This document shows, piece after piece, positions 35,210 to 44,118 of a stretch of 64,000 bases of DNA. The notes beneath the pieces were generated by a model. That model saw nothing but the letters and a program-made list of their open reading frames with translations. It was not told the DNA's origin and did no database searches. Origin of the DNA: CALOCN01 sp942491735 (GTDB lineage Bacteria > Eisenbacteria > RBG-16-71-46 > JABDJR01); assembly GCA_942491735.1 (NCBI GenBank), contig CALOCN010000014.1, forward strand, positions 744,001 through 808,000. Direction: 5' to 3'. Position numbers and translations under genes: made by a program. Position 1 is the stretch's first letter. Each line of letters starts with the position of its first letter.

Positions 35210-36600
35210 TGAGAACGCATCATCAAGAACGGCACGGGTGGATCGTCACCGCCACCGACAAGTACAGTCGGCGACGTGTTCATCGACGGCGAGACGGTGG
35301 CCATGATCGGGACCAAGCTCACCGTGGATGCGGACAAGGTGATCGACGCCACCGGCAAGCTCCTGGTACCCGGGGGGATCGACGCCCACACCCACCTGGA
35401 CATGCCCTTCGGCGGCACCACCTCGGTGGACGACTTCGAGACCGGGACCCGGGCCGCGGCTTTCGGGGGGACCACCACCATCGTCGACTTCGCCATCCAG
35501 GACTTCGGCGGCTCCATTCGCGAGGCCGCCGACACCTGGGCGGCCAAGGCACGGGACAAGGCGTGCATCGACTACGGCTTCCACATGATCCTGCGCGAGT
35601 TCAACAGCGACCTCAGCCGCGAGATGAAGGACATGGTCAACGAGGGAGTCACCTCCTTCAAGCTGTTCATGGCCTATCCCGGCGTGTTCCTCATGGATGA
35701 CGCGGGGATCTTCAAGGCCATGCAGCGTTCCGGCGAGATCGGCGCCACGATCTGCATGCACGCCGAGAACGGCATCGTGATCGACGTCCTGGTCGAGCAG
35801 GCGCTGCGCCGCGGTGAGACCGAGCCCAAGTACCACGCCCTGACCCGCCCACCCGCGGGCCGAGGCCGAGGCCGTGCACCGCGCCATCGCCCTGGCCGAG
35901 ATGGCGCGCGTGCCGGTCTACATCGTGCACCTCTCCGCCGCCGAGGCGCTCGAGCAGGTGACCGCCGCGCGCGACCGCGGGCTCGAGGTCTACGCCGAGA
36001 CCTGCCCGCAGTACCTGTTCCTCTCCACCGACGACTACGACGAGCCTGACTTCGGCGGTTCCAAGTACGTCATGAGCCCGCCGCTGCGCGACAAGTCCAA
36101 GCAGGACGAGCTGTGGCGCGGCCTCACCTTCGATGACCTGCAGGCGGTCTCCACCGACCACTGCCCGTTCTGCTTCAACTCGATGCCGGGAAAGCGTCTG
36201 GGCAAGGACGACTTCAGCAAGATCCCCAACGGCGCGCCGGGCGTCGAGACGCGCATGAGCCTCATGTTCGACGGCGGACCGGCGAAGGGGCGCATCTCGC
36301 TGAACCGCTGGGTCGAGCTCTGCTCCACGTCCCCCGCCAAGATCTTCGGCCTGTTCCCGACGCAAGGGCACCATCGCCCCCGGCAGCGACGCGGACATCG
36401 TGGTCTTCGATCCCGACGCCGAACAGACCATCAGCGCCGAGACCCACCACATGAACGTCGACTACAACCCCTACGAGGGCCGCGCGGTCCAAGGGCGTCC
36501 GAGGTCGTGCTCTTCGCGCGGCGAGGTGATGGTCGAGAACGGAACGTTCCACGGACGCCCGGGAAGGGGAAGCTATGTCAAGCGTGCGCCCAGAAGCTAA
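35209..36600 (+). CDS. hydA: Dihydropyrimidinase/hydantoinase, frameshifted
   Basis: About 460 aa. The start ATG 35209 overlaps the nitrilase stop; the first 20 codons need three or four one-base corrections. From 35276 the frame is clean: LLVPGGIDAHTHLDMPFGGT with the HxH zinc pair, SFKLFMAYPG with the carbamylated Lys, and TICMHAENG. It shifts near 35850 to AEAVHRAIALAEMARVPVYIVHLSAAEA...AVSTDHCPF, then near 36360 (GTIAPGSDADIVVFDP), and twice around 36486-36520. It hydrolyses dihydrouracil or dihydrothymine. The stop at 36600 overlaps the aminotransferase start. Confidence 0.82.
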
Positions 36601-37925
36601 GGCGTCCAAGGGAATGACCTCCGCCGAGGCCCGCGCCAAGCACAAGGAGTTCCTCCTGCCCGCGGTCGCCAACTACTACGCCGAGCCGGTGGTGCTGGAG
36701 AGCGGCGCGGGCCTGCGCGTGCGCGACGCCGACGGCCGCGAGTACCTCGACTTCTTCGGCGGCATCCTCACGGTCTCGGTCGGTCACTGCGACCCGCGCG
36801 TCACCGCGGCCATCAAGGCGCAGATCGACCGCCTGGGCCACGTGTCGACGCTCTACCCGACGGTGCCGATCGTGGAGCTGGCCGAGCGCCTGGCGCGGAT
36901 CACGCCGGGCGTTTGCAGAAGAGCATCTTTCACGGCCTCGGGCACCGAGGCCGACGAGACCGCGGTGATGCTGGCGCAGGTCCACACCGGCGCGCAGGAG
37001 ATCATCGCCCTGCGGCACGGCTACTCCGGCCGCTCGATGCTGGCGCAGTCGCTGACCGCGCACGCGCCGTGGCGCGCGGTGCCCGAGCCAGGTCGCGGCG
37101 ATCAAGCACGCGCCTGTCGCCCTACTGCTACCGCTGCCCGCTCGGCCTCGACGTACCCCGAGCTGCGAGGTGCAGTGCGCGCGGACATCGAGGAGCTGAT
37201 CCAGACCACGACCACCGGCAAGATCGCCGGGTTCCTCGCCGAGCCGATCCAGGGCGTCGGCGGCTTCATCACGCCGCCGCCGGAGTACTTCCAGATCGCC
37301 GTCGAGATCGTCCGCGAGTACGGCGGGGTGTTCATCTGCGACGAGGTGCAGACCGGCTTCGGCCGCACCGGCAAGCAAGATGTTCGGCATCGAGCACTGG
37401 GGCGTCGAGCCCGACATCATGACCATGGCCAAGGGCATCGCCAACGGCATGCCGCTGGGCGTGACCATCGCCACCCCGGAGATCGCGGACGCGTTCCAGA
37501 AGCTCACCATCTCCACCTTCGGCGGCAACCCCATTTCCGTGGCCGCGGCCATGGCCACCCTGGACGTCATGGAAAACGAGGACATTCCCGGTCGTTCCGA
37601 ACGCATGGGAGCCCGGTTCCGCGCCGGCCTGGAAGCGATCCAGCGGCGACACCCCCGTCTGGTGGGGGATGTACGGGGCAAGGGTCTCATGCAGGCGCTC
37701 GAGCTGGTCAAGGACGAGGAAGGCGGCGACCGCACTCCCGCGCCGGAAGCGGTGGTCGCCCTGTTCGAGGAAACCAGGAAACGCGGACTCCTCATCGGCA
37801 AGGGGGGACTCTACGGAAACGTGCTGCGACTGACCCCGCCCATGATGGTGGACGAAACCCAGATCGACGAAGCGCTGAAGATCCTGGAAGAAGGACTGGT
37901 TGCGGTGGAGGCGGCGAATGGCTGA
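36575..37925 (+). CDS. Class III aminotransferase (AGXT2-like), frameshifted
   Basis: About 450 aa. Starts MSSVRPEAKASKG. The PLP fold-type I landmarks are present: FFGGILTVSVGHCDPRV, FTASGTEADETA, HGYSGRS, FICDEVQTGFGRTGK, and MTMAKGIANGMPLG with the PLP Lys. YCYRCPLGL sits in a second frame near 37120. Shifts occur near 36915 (compensated), in 37085-37172 (several, compensated) and near 37377, after which the frame stays clean to 37925. It probably removes the amino group of beta-alanine or beta-aminoisobutyrate to give the semialdehyde for MmsA. preT starts inside its last codons. Confidence 0.82.
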
Positions 37926-39240
37926 GGCGGGACAGTCGCGGTTTCCGCTGCCCGAGGATCGTCTGGAGGAACAACTCCAGGAAAAGGCACCGGCCTTCAC
38001 CCATGCCGAAGCGCTGCTGGAGGCCGGGCGCTGTCTCTACTGCCATGACGCGCCCTGTATCCCCGCCTGCCCCACCGACATCGACATTCCCACCTTCATC
38101 CGCAAGATCGCTTCGGAGAACCTGAAGGGGTCGGCCAGGACGATTCTCAGCACCAACCTGCTGGGCGCCAGTTGCGCCCGGGTTTGCCCCGTCGAGGTGC
38201 TGTGCGAGGGCTCCTGCGTCTACAACGACTGGGATCGGGAGCCGGTTCAGATCGGTCGGTTGCAACGGCACGCCATGGATCATGGCGCGTCGCCGGATCT
38301 GCTGCACAAGGAACCGCCGACCGGAAAGTCGGTGGGACTGGTGGGAGCGGGACCGGCATCGCTGGCCTGCGGCGGCATCCTTGCGCTACTCGGTCACGAA
38401 GCGGTGCTCTACGAACGGTCCGAACTCCCCGGCGGACTCAACACCCTGGGGGTCGCCCCCTACAAGATGGATGCGACCACCGCGCTCAACGAAGTGGCCT
38501 TCGTCCAGGCGTTGGGGGTGCGGATCAGGACCGGGATGGGAGTGGGCGAGTCGGTCACCGGTGAAGAGTTGCTCTCCCGTCATGACGCGGTCTTTCTTGG
38601 CCCCGGTCTGGGCGAGGATTCGCGTCTGGATATCCCCGGGGAAGACGGCCCGGGCGTGTACGGTGCGGTGGAGTGGATCGAGCGCATGAAAGTGGATCCC
38701 ACCCTGTCCCTGGAAGGCATCCGGCACGCGGTGGTGATCGGCGGCGGCAACACGGCTCTCGATGTGGTGCGTGAGATGGCGCAACTCGGGGTACCCAACG
38801 TGAAGCTGCTCTACCGTCGCGGCGAAGCCGAGATGAAGGGCTACGCCCACGAGTGGACCGATGCCAAGAAGGAAGGCGGAGTCCTGGTTCCCAACGTGGC
38901 GGTGACCGGGATCCATCACCAGGGAGATACGGTGACCTCGGTTTCGGTGGTGCCCACCCGGGACGGCCGGCCCACGGAGGCGACGCCGGTCCGGTTGCCG
39001 GCCAACATCGTGATCCTGGCCATTGGTCAGGCCAAGCTGCGGGCCCTGGTAGGTCAGTTCCCGGGGGTGTCCCTGGACAAGCGGGGGTGCATCGTGGGGG
39101 ACGCGGCCACCGGGCTGACCGGGAATCCCCGGGTGTTCACCGGGGGCGACGCGTTCAACGGCGGCAAGGAAGTGGTGAACGCGGTGGACGAGGGGCAACG
39201 TGCCGCCCGCGCGATCGACGCGTTGCTGCGAGGGGAGTGA
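37918..39240 (+). CDS. preT: NAD-dependent dihydropyrimidine dehydrogenase, FAD/Fe-S subunit PreT
   Basis: 440 aa from ATG 37918, overlapping the aminotransferase stop by eight bases. The N-terminal Fe-S cysteines are in RCLYCHDAPCIPACPTDID and ARVCPVEVLCEGSCV. The FAD motif is GLVGAGPASLACGG. The NAD(P)H motif is VVIGGGNTALDVV, followed by RRGEAEMK and the closing FTGGDAFNGGKEVVNAV. It passes electrons between NADH and PreA in reduction of uracil and thymine. No frameshifts here, in contrast to the upstream genes. Confidence 0.95.
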   Translation: MAEAGQSRFPLPEDRLEEQLQEKAPAFTHAEALLEAGRCLYCHDAPCIPACPTDIDIPTFIRKIASENLKGSARTILSTNLLGASCARVCPVEVLCEGSCVYNDWDREPVQIGRLQRHAMDHGASPDLLHKEPPTGKSVGLVGAGPASLACGGILALLGHEAVLYERSELPGGLNTLGVAPYKMDATTALNEVAFVQALGVRIRTGMGVGESVTGEELLSRHDAVFLGPGLGEDSRLDIPGEDGPGVYGAVEWIERMKVDPTLSLEGIRHAVVIGGGNTALDVVREMAQLGVPNVKLLYRRGEAEMKGYAHEWTDAKKEGGVLVPNVAVTGIHHQGDTVTSVSVVPTRDGRPTEATPVRLPANIVILAIGQAKLRALVGQFPGVSLDKRGCIVGDAATGLTGNPRVFTGGDAFNGGKEVVNAVDEGQRAARAIDALLRGE

Positions 39241-39241
39241 C

Positions 39242-40591
39242 ATGCCGGATCTGAGCATCGATTTCGCCGGAATCAAGAGCCCCAACCCGTTCTGGCTGGG
39301 CTCGGGCCCACCCAGCAACATGGGTTCCCAGGTGCTGCGTGCCTTCGAGGCCGGGTGGGGCGGCGCGGTGTGGAAGACCCTCGGGAACCCCATCATCAAC
39401 GTGTCCAGCCGGTTGGGGTCCATCGACTACGGTGGCCAGCGCATGATGGGGCTCAACAACATCGAGCTCATCACCGATCGCCCCCTGGACGTCAACCTGC
39501 GGGAGATCACCGAGGTCAAGAAGGAGTTCCCGGATCGTGCGGTCATCGTCTCCCTCATGTTCGAGGGGCGCGAGGAGTGGAAGGACATCATCAAGCGCTC
39601 CGAGGACACCGGGGCCGACGGGTTCGAGCTCAACTTCGGTTGCCCCCACGGGATGTGCGAGCGGGGCATGGGCTCGGCGGTGGGACAGGAGCCCAAGGTC
39701 CTGGAGGAACTGGTGAGCTGGGTGATGCAGGAAGCGTCCATCCCGGTCATCGCCAAGCTCACCCCCAACATCACCGACATCATGGAGCCGGGGCACGCCG
39801 CCCAGCGCGGGGGCGCCAACGCGGTCTCGCTCATCAACACCATCCAGAGCCTGATGGGAGTGGACCTCGACACGCTGACCCCGCTTCCCAACGTGGGAGG
39901 TGCTTCCAGCCACGGTGGCTACTGCGGTCCGGCGGTGAAGCCCATTGCGCTGCGCATGGTGGGGCAGCTGGGGCGGGACCCGGAGTTCACCATCCCGATC
40001 AGCGGGATCGGTGGGATCTCCACCTGGCGGGATGCGGCCGAGTTCCTGGCCCTGGGCGCCTCGTCGCTCCAGGTCTGCACTGCGGTCATGCACTACGGCT
40101 ATCGCATCATCGAGGATCTCTGCGAGGGCCTCGAGGGGTACCTGGCAGAGAAGAACATGAGCTCCATCAATGATCTGGTCGGCGTCGCCGCGCCCCGGTT
40201 CAAGGAGTGGGGCGAGCTGGACCTCAACCACCACGCGGTGGCCGAGATCGATGCGGATCTCTGTATCGGGTGTCAGCTCTGTATCGTGGCCTGTGACGAC
40301 GGCGCGCATCAGTGCATCCACCAGCCCGGCGTGGATCCCATTGCCGGGCATGTGGCCCCCATGGCCGCGGAAGCGGCGAAGCGCGCGGCGCATGCCGGCG
40401 CGGACGAGCCGTACCGGGTGCCCTGGGTGGATGAGACCGAGTGCGTGGGCTGCAACCTGTGCAACCTGGTCTGCCCGGTGGAGGGGTGCATCACCATGGT
40501 GGAGCGCCGCCGTGCCCCGGAGAAGGACACCTGGAATCAGCGGGTGGCCGAGGGGCGGGATCAGGTGCCGGGGGCATTGAAGGACCTGTAG
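39242..40591 (+). CDS. preA: NAD-dependent dihydropyrimidine dehydrogenase, catalytic subunit PreA
   Basis: 449 aa from ATG 39242, one base after preT. A DHODH-like FMN TIM barrel: NPFWLGSGPPSNMG, AVIVSLMFEG, FELNFGCPHGMCERGMGSAVGQ with the catalytic Cys, PVIAKLTPN and ISGIGGI. Two C-terminal 4Fe-4S motifs, CIGCQLCIVAC and CVGCNLCNLVCPVEGC, carry electrons from PreT. The pair reduces uracil and thymine to 5,6-dihydro forms, the entry step of the operon. Confidence 0.95.
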   Translation: MPDLSIDFAGIKSPNPFWLGSGPPSNMGSQVLRAFEAGWGGAVWKTLGNPIINVSSRLGSIDYGGQRMMGLNNIELITDRPLDVNLREITEVKKEFPDRAVIVSLMFEGREEWKDIIKRSEDTGADGFELNFGCPHGMCERGMGSAVGQEPKVLEELVSWVMQEASIPVIAKLTPNITDIMEPGHAAQRGGANAVSLINTIQSLMGVDLDTLTPLPNVGGASSHGGYCGPAVKPIALRMVGQLGRDPEFTIPISGIGGISTWRDAAEFLALGASSLQVCTAVMHYGYRIIEDLCEGLEGYLAEKNMSSINDLVGVAAPRFKEWGELDLNHHAVAEIDADLCIGCQLCIVACDDGAHQCIHQPGVDPIAGHVAPMAAEAAKRAAHAGADEPYRVPWVDETECVGCNLCNLVCPVEGCITMVERRRAPEKDTWNQRVAEGRDQVPGALKDL

Positions 40592-40624
40592 GAGGGGCGA
40601 CCGGGGGGAGCATGGATGCGTCGT

Positions 40625-40653
40625 TTGACCCGCCTCCCTCGGGATCCTAGTAT
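40625..40653 (+). promoter_or_regulatory. Sigma-70-type promoter for the ECF sigma operon
   Basis: TTGACC (40625-40630), 17-base spacer, TAGTAT (40648-40653). Located in the 113-base gap before the sigma factor ATG at 40705. One of the best promoter matches in the window. Confidence 0.6.
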
Positions 40654-40704
40654 GCAGGTGGATGTGACTTTTCCTTGCGACCCCGTGTCCATACCAGGTA
40701 CCCC

Positions 40705-41277
40705 ATGACCGAGATCACCGATCAGGAACTCGTGGAGCGTACCCAGGCGGCCATGGCAGGGGACACGCGCGCCTTCGATGAGCTGGTGACCCGGCATCAG
40801 GAGAAGGTTCTGGCCAACTGCCGGTATCTGAGTGGTAGCGTGGACGATGCCCAGGACCTGGCCCAGGGTGTGTTCGTGAAGGCGTACTTCGGGTTGAAGA
40901 CGTTCGAGGGGCGGGCGAGCTTTGGCACCTGGGTCAAGCGGATCAAGGTGAACCACTGTCTCAATCATCTTCGTTCGCGCAAAAACCGGTTCGCGGTGGA
41001 CATCGACGCGCCGGAGGCGGAGATGAACCCGGAGCTTTGGGAGCCCCCGCGTGCGCACCGGGACATGGTCAATCTGGATCGCCGGGAACGGATCCGTACG
41101 GTGCTGGAAGCCATGCCGGAGACCCTGCGCGTGCCCCTGGTCATGCGGGACATGGACGGGATGGCGTATCAGGAAATCGCCGACACCCTCAAGGTGGGGC
41201 TCTCGGCAGTGAAGATGCGGATCAAACGGGCTCGGGAACACTTCCGCGCCGAATTCGAAGGGTCGGATCATGCCTGA
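40705..41277 (+). CDS. RNA polymerase ECF sigma factor
   Basis: 190 aa from ATG 40705. Region 2: FDELVTRHQEKVLANCRYLSGSVDDAQDLAQGVFVKAY, then TWVKRIKVNHCLNHLRSR. Region 4: MPETLRVPLVMRDMDGMAYQEIADTLKVGLSAVKMRIKRAREHFR. It belongs to the broad ECF (RpoE-like) group. Its stop overlaps the next small gene by eight bases. No classical zinc-binding anti-sigma follows; the 81-aa partner occupies that place. Confidence 0.93.
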   Translation: MTEITDQELVERTQAAMAGDTRAFDELVTRHQEKVLANCRYLSGSVDDAQDLAQGVFVKAYFGLKTFEGRASFGTWVKRIKVNHCLNHLRSRKNRFAVDIDAPEAEMNPELWEPPRAHRDMVNLDRRERIRTVLEAMPETLRVPLVMRDMDGMAYQEIADTLKVGLSAVKMRIKRAREHFRAEFEGSDHA

Positions 41278-41515
41278 CGAACCGCACGAGCCGGACACCG
41301 GCGAACCCATCAGTGAACTGACCGAGCTCCTGGAGCCCCCACCGGCGGGGTTCCACACCCGGATCCACAACAGCATCCAGCGCCGCATCCTGGTCGGCGA
41401 AACCATCGACTTCTCCCTGAGCGGCCTCTTCCAGACCCTGCTCAGCTACTTGATGATCCCCCTCGAACTCCTGGGGGGATTTCTTGGCGAGGACAAGAAG
41501 CCGGAGGAACGCTGA
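41270..41515 (+). CDS. Small acidic protein with a C-terminal hydrophobic segment (possible anti-sigma partner)
   Basis: 81 aa. The N-terminus is acidic (PHEPDTGEPISELTELLEPP), followed by a basic amphipathic stretch (GFHTRIHNSIQRRILVG) and one hydrophobic helix (LLSYLMIPLELLGGFLG). It starts inside the sigma gene and its stop overlaps the MscS start (TGATG). That position is where anti-sigma factors are usually found, so a membrane-tethering role is a reasonable guess. No domain is recognised. Confidence 0.75.
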   Translation: MPDEPHEPDTGEPISELTELLEPPPAGFHTRIHNSIQRRILVGETIDFSLSGLFQTLLSYLMIPLELLGGFLGEDKKPEER

Positions 41516-42336
41516 TGGACTCCGAATTCTCCTTCAAGGGTGCCTTCACCGACGTTCTGGAGAGCCTGGTCACGTCGTTGGCCGAGTTCATTCCCCGGGC
41601 GGTGACGGCGCTGGTCATCATCGCGGTGGGGATCGTCATCGCCAAGATCGTGGAGCGGGCGCTGCGTCTGGCCTTTGACCGGCTGCGCATCGATGCCGCG
41701 CTGGAGAAGATGGGGGTCAGCGACACCCTGCGCCGGGTGGGTCTGCAGGGGACGCCGGGCCGGCTGCTCTCCCGCATGATCTATTTCCTGCTGGTCATCC
41801 TCTTCGTTCAGAGCGTGACCCAGGCGGTGGGGCTCCACACCATCTCCGGGGCGATCGGTTCCTTCTTCGCCTATCTGCCCAACCTGGTGGCCGCCTTTGC
41901 CGTGCTCCTGTTGGGGACCATGGCGGCCCAGACCGCGGGGCGGGGGATCACCCGCTCGGCCGGCGAGTCCGGCATGGAGCAGGCCAACCTGCTGGGGAAG
42001 CTGGTCAGCGCGTTCATCCTGCTCGTGGTCGGCATCATGGCGGTGTCGCAACTGCGCATCGAAATCGAGATCGTGCGCCAGGTTGTCCTGGTGATCATGA
42101 CCTCGGTGGGGCTGGCCCTGGCGCTCTCGTTTGGCCTGGGCACCCGCGAGGTCACCCGCAATCTCATTGCCGGGTTCTATGCGCGCAAGCTGTTCCCCAT
42201 TGGATCCGAGATCGAGATGCATGGGGAACGGGGCAGGTTGGCCGCGATCACTTCGGTGCAGACCCTGATCGAAGGCCCCGAGCGCACGGTGGCCGTGCCC
42301 AACAAGGTGTTCCTGGACGAGGTGGTCAAGCAGTAG
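41515..42336 (+). CDS. Mechanosensitive ion channel (MscS/CmpX-like) membrane protein
   Basis: 273 aa. Opens with an amphipathic region and helix FIPRAVTALVIIAVGIVIAKIVERA, then further helices (MIYFLLVILFVQSV, LVAAFAVLLLGTMAAQTAGRGI, LVSAFILLVVGIMAVSQL). The pore-proximal MTSVGLALALSFGLGTREVTRNLIAGFYARKLF and the MscS beta-domain strand IGSEIEMHGERGRL come last. Shorter than E. coli MscS and lacking most of the C-terminal cage. Encoded with the ECF sigma factor, so an envelope-stress output is likely. Confidence 0.85.
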   Translation: MDSEFSFKGAFTDVLESLVTSLAEFIPRAVTALVIIAVGIVIAKIVERALRLAFDRLRIDAALEKMGVSDTLRRVGLQGTPGRLLSRMIYFLLVILFVQSVTQAVGLHTISGAIGSFFAYLPNLVAAFAVLLLGTMAAQTAGRGITRSAGESGMEQANLLGKLVSAFILLVVGIMAVSQLRIEIEIVRQVVLVIMTSVGLALALSFGLGTREVTRNLIAGFYARKLFPIGSEIEMHGERGRLAAITSVQTLIEGPERTVAVPNKVFLDEVVKQ

Positions 42337-42365
42337 ACCGCGCGGCGTGGGTGGCGCGGAAGGAC

Positions 42366-42743
42366 CTAGAGTGGCTCCACCGCGGTGATCGAGACCCCGA
42401 ACTCCGTGCGCTCCCCCTCGATACGGACCGTGTCTCCCACCTGGATGCCGCCCAGCACCTGGTAGATCTCCCAGTTTTCCTCCACCGGCTCCGGGGTGAA
42501 GAAGGAGGGGAGATAGAAGTCGGTCCGGGTGCCGTCCTTGGCTTCCACGGTCAGGGTGACCCCGCCGTCCACCGGTACCGCGTCGTGGTAGGCGACGATG
42601 GTGCCCGTTACGGAGATCGTGCCAGGAGTGTCTGACATGGGGCTCATGCTGGAACACCCTAGGAGCAGCACAGTGCCCACCAACCAGATTAGGAGTTGTC
42701 GTATCTGACGCTCGCCCACAGAATAGATGCTACTCGTTCTCAT
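42366..42743 (-). CDS. Small lipoprotein of unknown function
   Basis: Up to 125 aa from ATG 42743. The lipobox LLLGC follows the hydrophobic LLIWLVGTV. The mature domain resembles a small OB-fold: ISVTGTIVAYHD, GVTLTVEAKDG, GGIQVGDTVRIEGERTEFGVSI. The start overlaps the 3' end of the reverse transcriptase, while a GTG at SVGERQ would avoid the overlap. The high-GC body of this gene contrasts with the AT-richer cassette next to it, so it probably belongs to the host chromosome, with its 5' end altered by insertion. Confidence 0.7.
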   Translation of the reverse strand: MRTSSIYSVGERQIRQLLIWLVGTVLLLGCSSMSPMSDTPGTISVTGTIVAYHDAVPVDGGVTLTVEAKDGTRTDFYLPSFFTPEPVEENWEIYQVLGGIQVGDTVRIEGERTEFGVSITAVEPL

Positions 42744-43725
42744 GTCGGCACGCTCGGCGGCACGGACGACGCTCCGGTGAGACCACCGTACCTCGCCTTG
42801 AGTAGAACTCTGGCGGTTCAGGGATAGACGACACACCTTCCGCAAGGCCGACTGCATGGTTTCCGTTAATCCGGCGCACGTGGCCCACTTTCCCCTTCAC
42901 CGACCTAAGAGTCGACGGGTCAATCAATATCCCGGATTGCATCGCCCGAACCCTTCCGCGCACGTGCTTGCGGTATGGACGGGGAACCGACAGTACCCGG
43001 TTGACGCGTAGGCCAGTTGTCTCCTGCGACGTGTGGCTGGGCATGATGCGCAGCTTCTTGTTTCGAATCGAATAGCCCTTCTGGTGGACCATTTGAATCA
43101 GTTCCTCAACCATAGGAACAATTCTGTAGTCGCCCGAGATCGTGATGTCATCTACGAACACGGTTATGTTTCCGTCACAGCGACTGACTCGCGCTTTCAT
43201 GTGGTCGTGCAAGTCCCAAAGCACGAGGTTCAGAAGAGAACTGCTCGTTCTAGCACCTACGGGAAGCCTTCGCTGGAAAGTCGTTAGTTTCGTTAGAATG
43301 CTTGAGATTCGTGGGGAACAACCTGCGCGCTCGCTGAAGGCTTGGTACACCGCGTGATGTTTCGTGCGCGGAAAACAGTCCTTAAGGTCAATGCAGGCGA
43401 CAACGGGGTGACCTACGTGAACTGCGTTGTCGATTACTGAGCGACCACGAACACCGCCAATTAAGGCGGTTGCCTGAAACTCCGGCTGTTCAAGAATGGG
43501 GCGAAGAATTCGCTTGTTGATGAGTCGTTGGCAAGCCTTGAGGGGGCCCGTAGGGTTGTCTACATGGCGCCACCCGCCCGAGGGCTTTCTGACGTCAAAG
43601 GGGCTGTAGTAGCGACCGGCCGTAGAGGCAAGGTCGTGTATCTTCTTGCGATCGAGCTCTAGTAGGCGCTCAAGCTTTCGCATGGAGACGAATGGTTTGG
43701 AATGTTTCATGTTCTCATGTTTCAC
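42730..43725 (-). CDS. Retron-type reverse transcriptase
   Basis: 331 aa from ATG 43725; ATG 43710 is an alternative. RT motifs in order: GGVRGRSVIDNAVHVG (90-105); catalytic Asp in IDLKDCF (112-118); TTFQRRLPVGARTSSSLLNLVL (148-169) in place of the usual LPQGAPTSP; FVDDITISG (190-198) with the two catalytic Asp; and TTGLRVN (236-242), the VTGxxVN block typical of retron RTs. There is no maturase X domain or endonuclease as in group II introns. The C-terminal 80 residues are basic and Pro/Arg-rich. The cassette is AT-richer than its flanks. It overlaps the XRE gene by 11 bases. Confidence 0.85.
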   Translation of the reverse strand: MKHENMKHSKPFVSMRKLERLLELDRKKIHDLASTAGRYYSPFDVRKPSGGWRHVDNPTGPLKACQRLINKRILRPILEQPEFQATALIGGVRGRSVIDNAVHVGHPVVACIDLKDCFPRTKHHAVYQAFSERAGCSPRISSILTKLTTFQRRLPVGARTSSSLLNLVLWDLHDHMKARVSRCDGNITVFVDDITISGDYRIVPMVEELIQMVHQKGYSIRNKKLRIMPSHTSQETTGLRVNRVLSVPRPYRKHVRGRVRAMQSGILIDPSTLRSVKGKVGHVRRINGNHAVGLAEGVSSIPEPPEFYSRRGTVVSPERRPCRRACRHENE

Positions 43726-44029
43726 TGGCCGAGCCTCCGGAGTCTATCAAGATGCGGAGTAAGCGGCTGCCCAGTTCGGCTGCCTGCGGTGGGTCCAGGC
43801 CGCGTAAGTCGTTCTGATTCGACCCTAGTAGCATCAGAAGGTAAACCGGTATACCCAAGACTTCGGCCATATTCTCGACGGTGGCGATGCTTGGCACCTT
43901 GGCGCCTGTTTCGATCTGTGAGACGTAACTGGGGTCCAGTTTCGCTCGCTCAGCCAGGGCCTTCTGTGAGATGCCCCGAGCGGATCTCACAATTCGAATA
44001 GCCTTTCCATAATCCATGTCCAGCCTCAT
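43715..44029 (-). CDS. XRE-family helix-turn-helix regulator
   Basis: 104 aa from ATG 44029, or 100 from ATG 44017. The Cro/C1 HTH is GKAIRIVRSARGISQKALAERAKLDPSYVSQIETGAKVPSIATVENMAEVLGIPVYLL, residues 8-70. A short acidic tail (AAELGSRLLRILIDSGG) follows. It sits just behind the perfect hairpin at 44041-44084, and its stop lies within the RT start. Likely the autoregulator or the effector-side HTH component of the retron cassette. Confidence 0.88.
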   Translation of the reverse strand: MRLDMDYGKAIRIVRSARGISQKALAERAKLDPSYVSQIETGAKVPSIATVENMAEVLGIPVYLLMLLGSNQNDLRGLDPPQAAELGSRLLRILIDSGGSASET

Positions 44030-44040
44030 CGATCAGCTTT

Positions 44041-44084
44041 CCTTGCTCCATCGCTCGGGGATTCCCGCAAGCGATGGAGCAAGG
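44041..44084 (-). ncRNA. Perfect 15-bp hairpin ahead of the XRE gene (candidate msd-like or regulatory stem)
   Basis: CCTTGCTCCATCGCT (44041-44055) pairs perfectly with 44070-44084. An inner CGGG/CCCG stem (44056-44059 with 44064-44067) and a GATT loop close it. In the transcribed minus strand the far arm ends AAGG, directly before the XRE start, so the structure would also cover the ribosome binding site. It may be a long stem of a retron RNA or a translational switch. Confidence 0.55.
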
Positions 44085-44118
44085 AGTAAGTGTTTCGAAC
44101 TCGACTTAGGAAGGCTCG

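Noticed and set aside
42730..43725. Reverse transcriptase as part of a diversity-generating retroelement or group II intron
   Set aside because: No template/variable repeat pair or accessory Avd gene is seen, and no maturase X or endonuclease domain follows. The VTG-like block and FVDD context fit retron RTs better.
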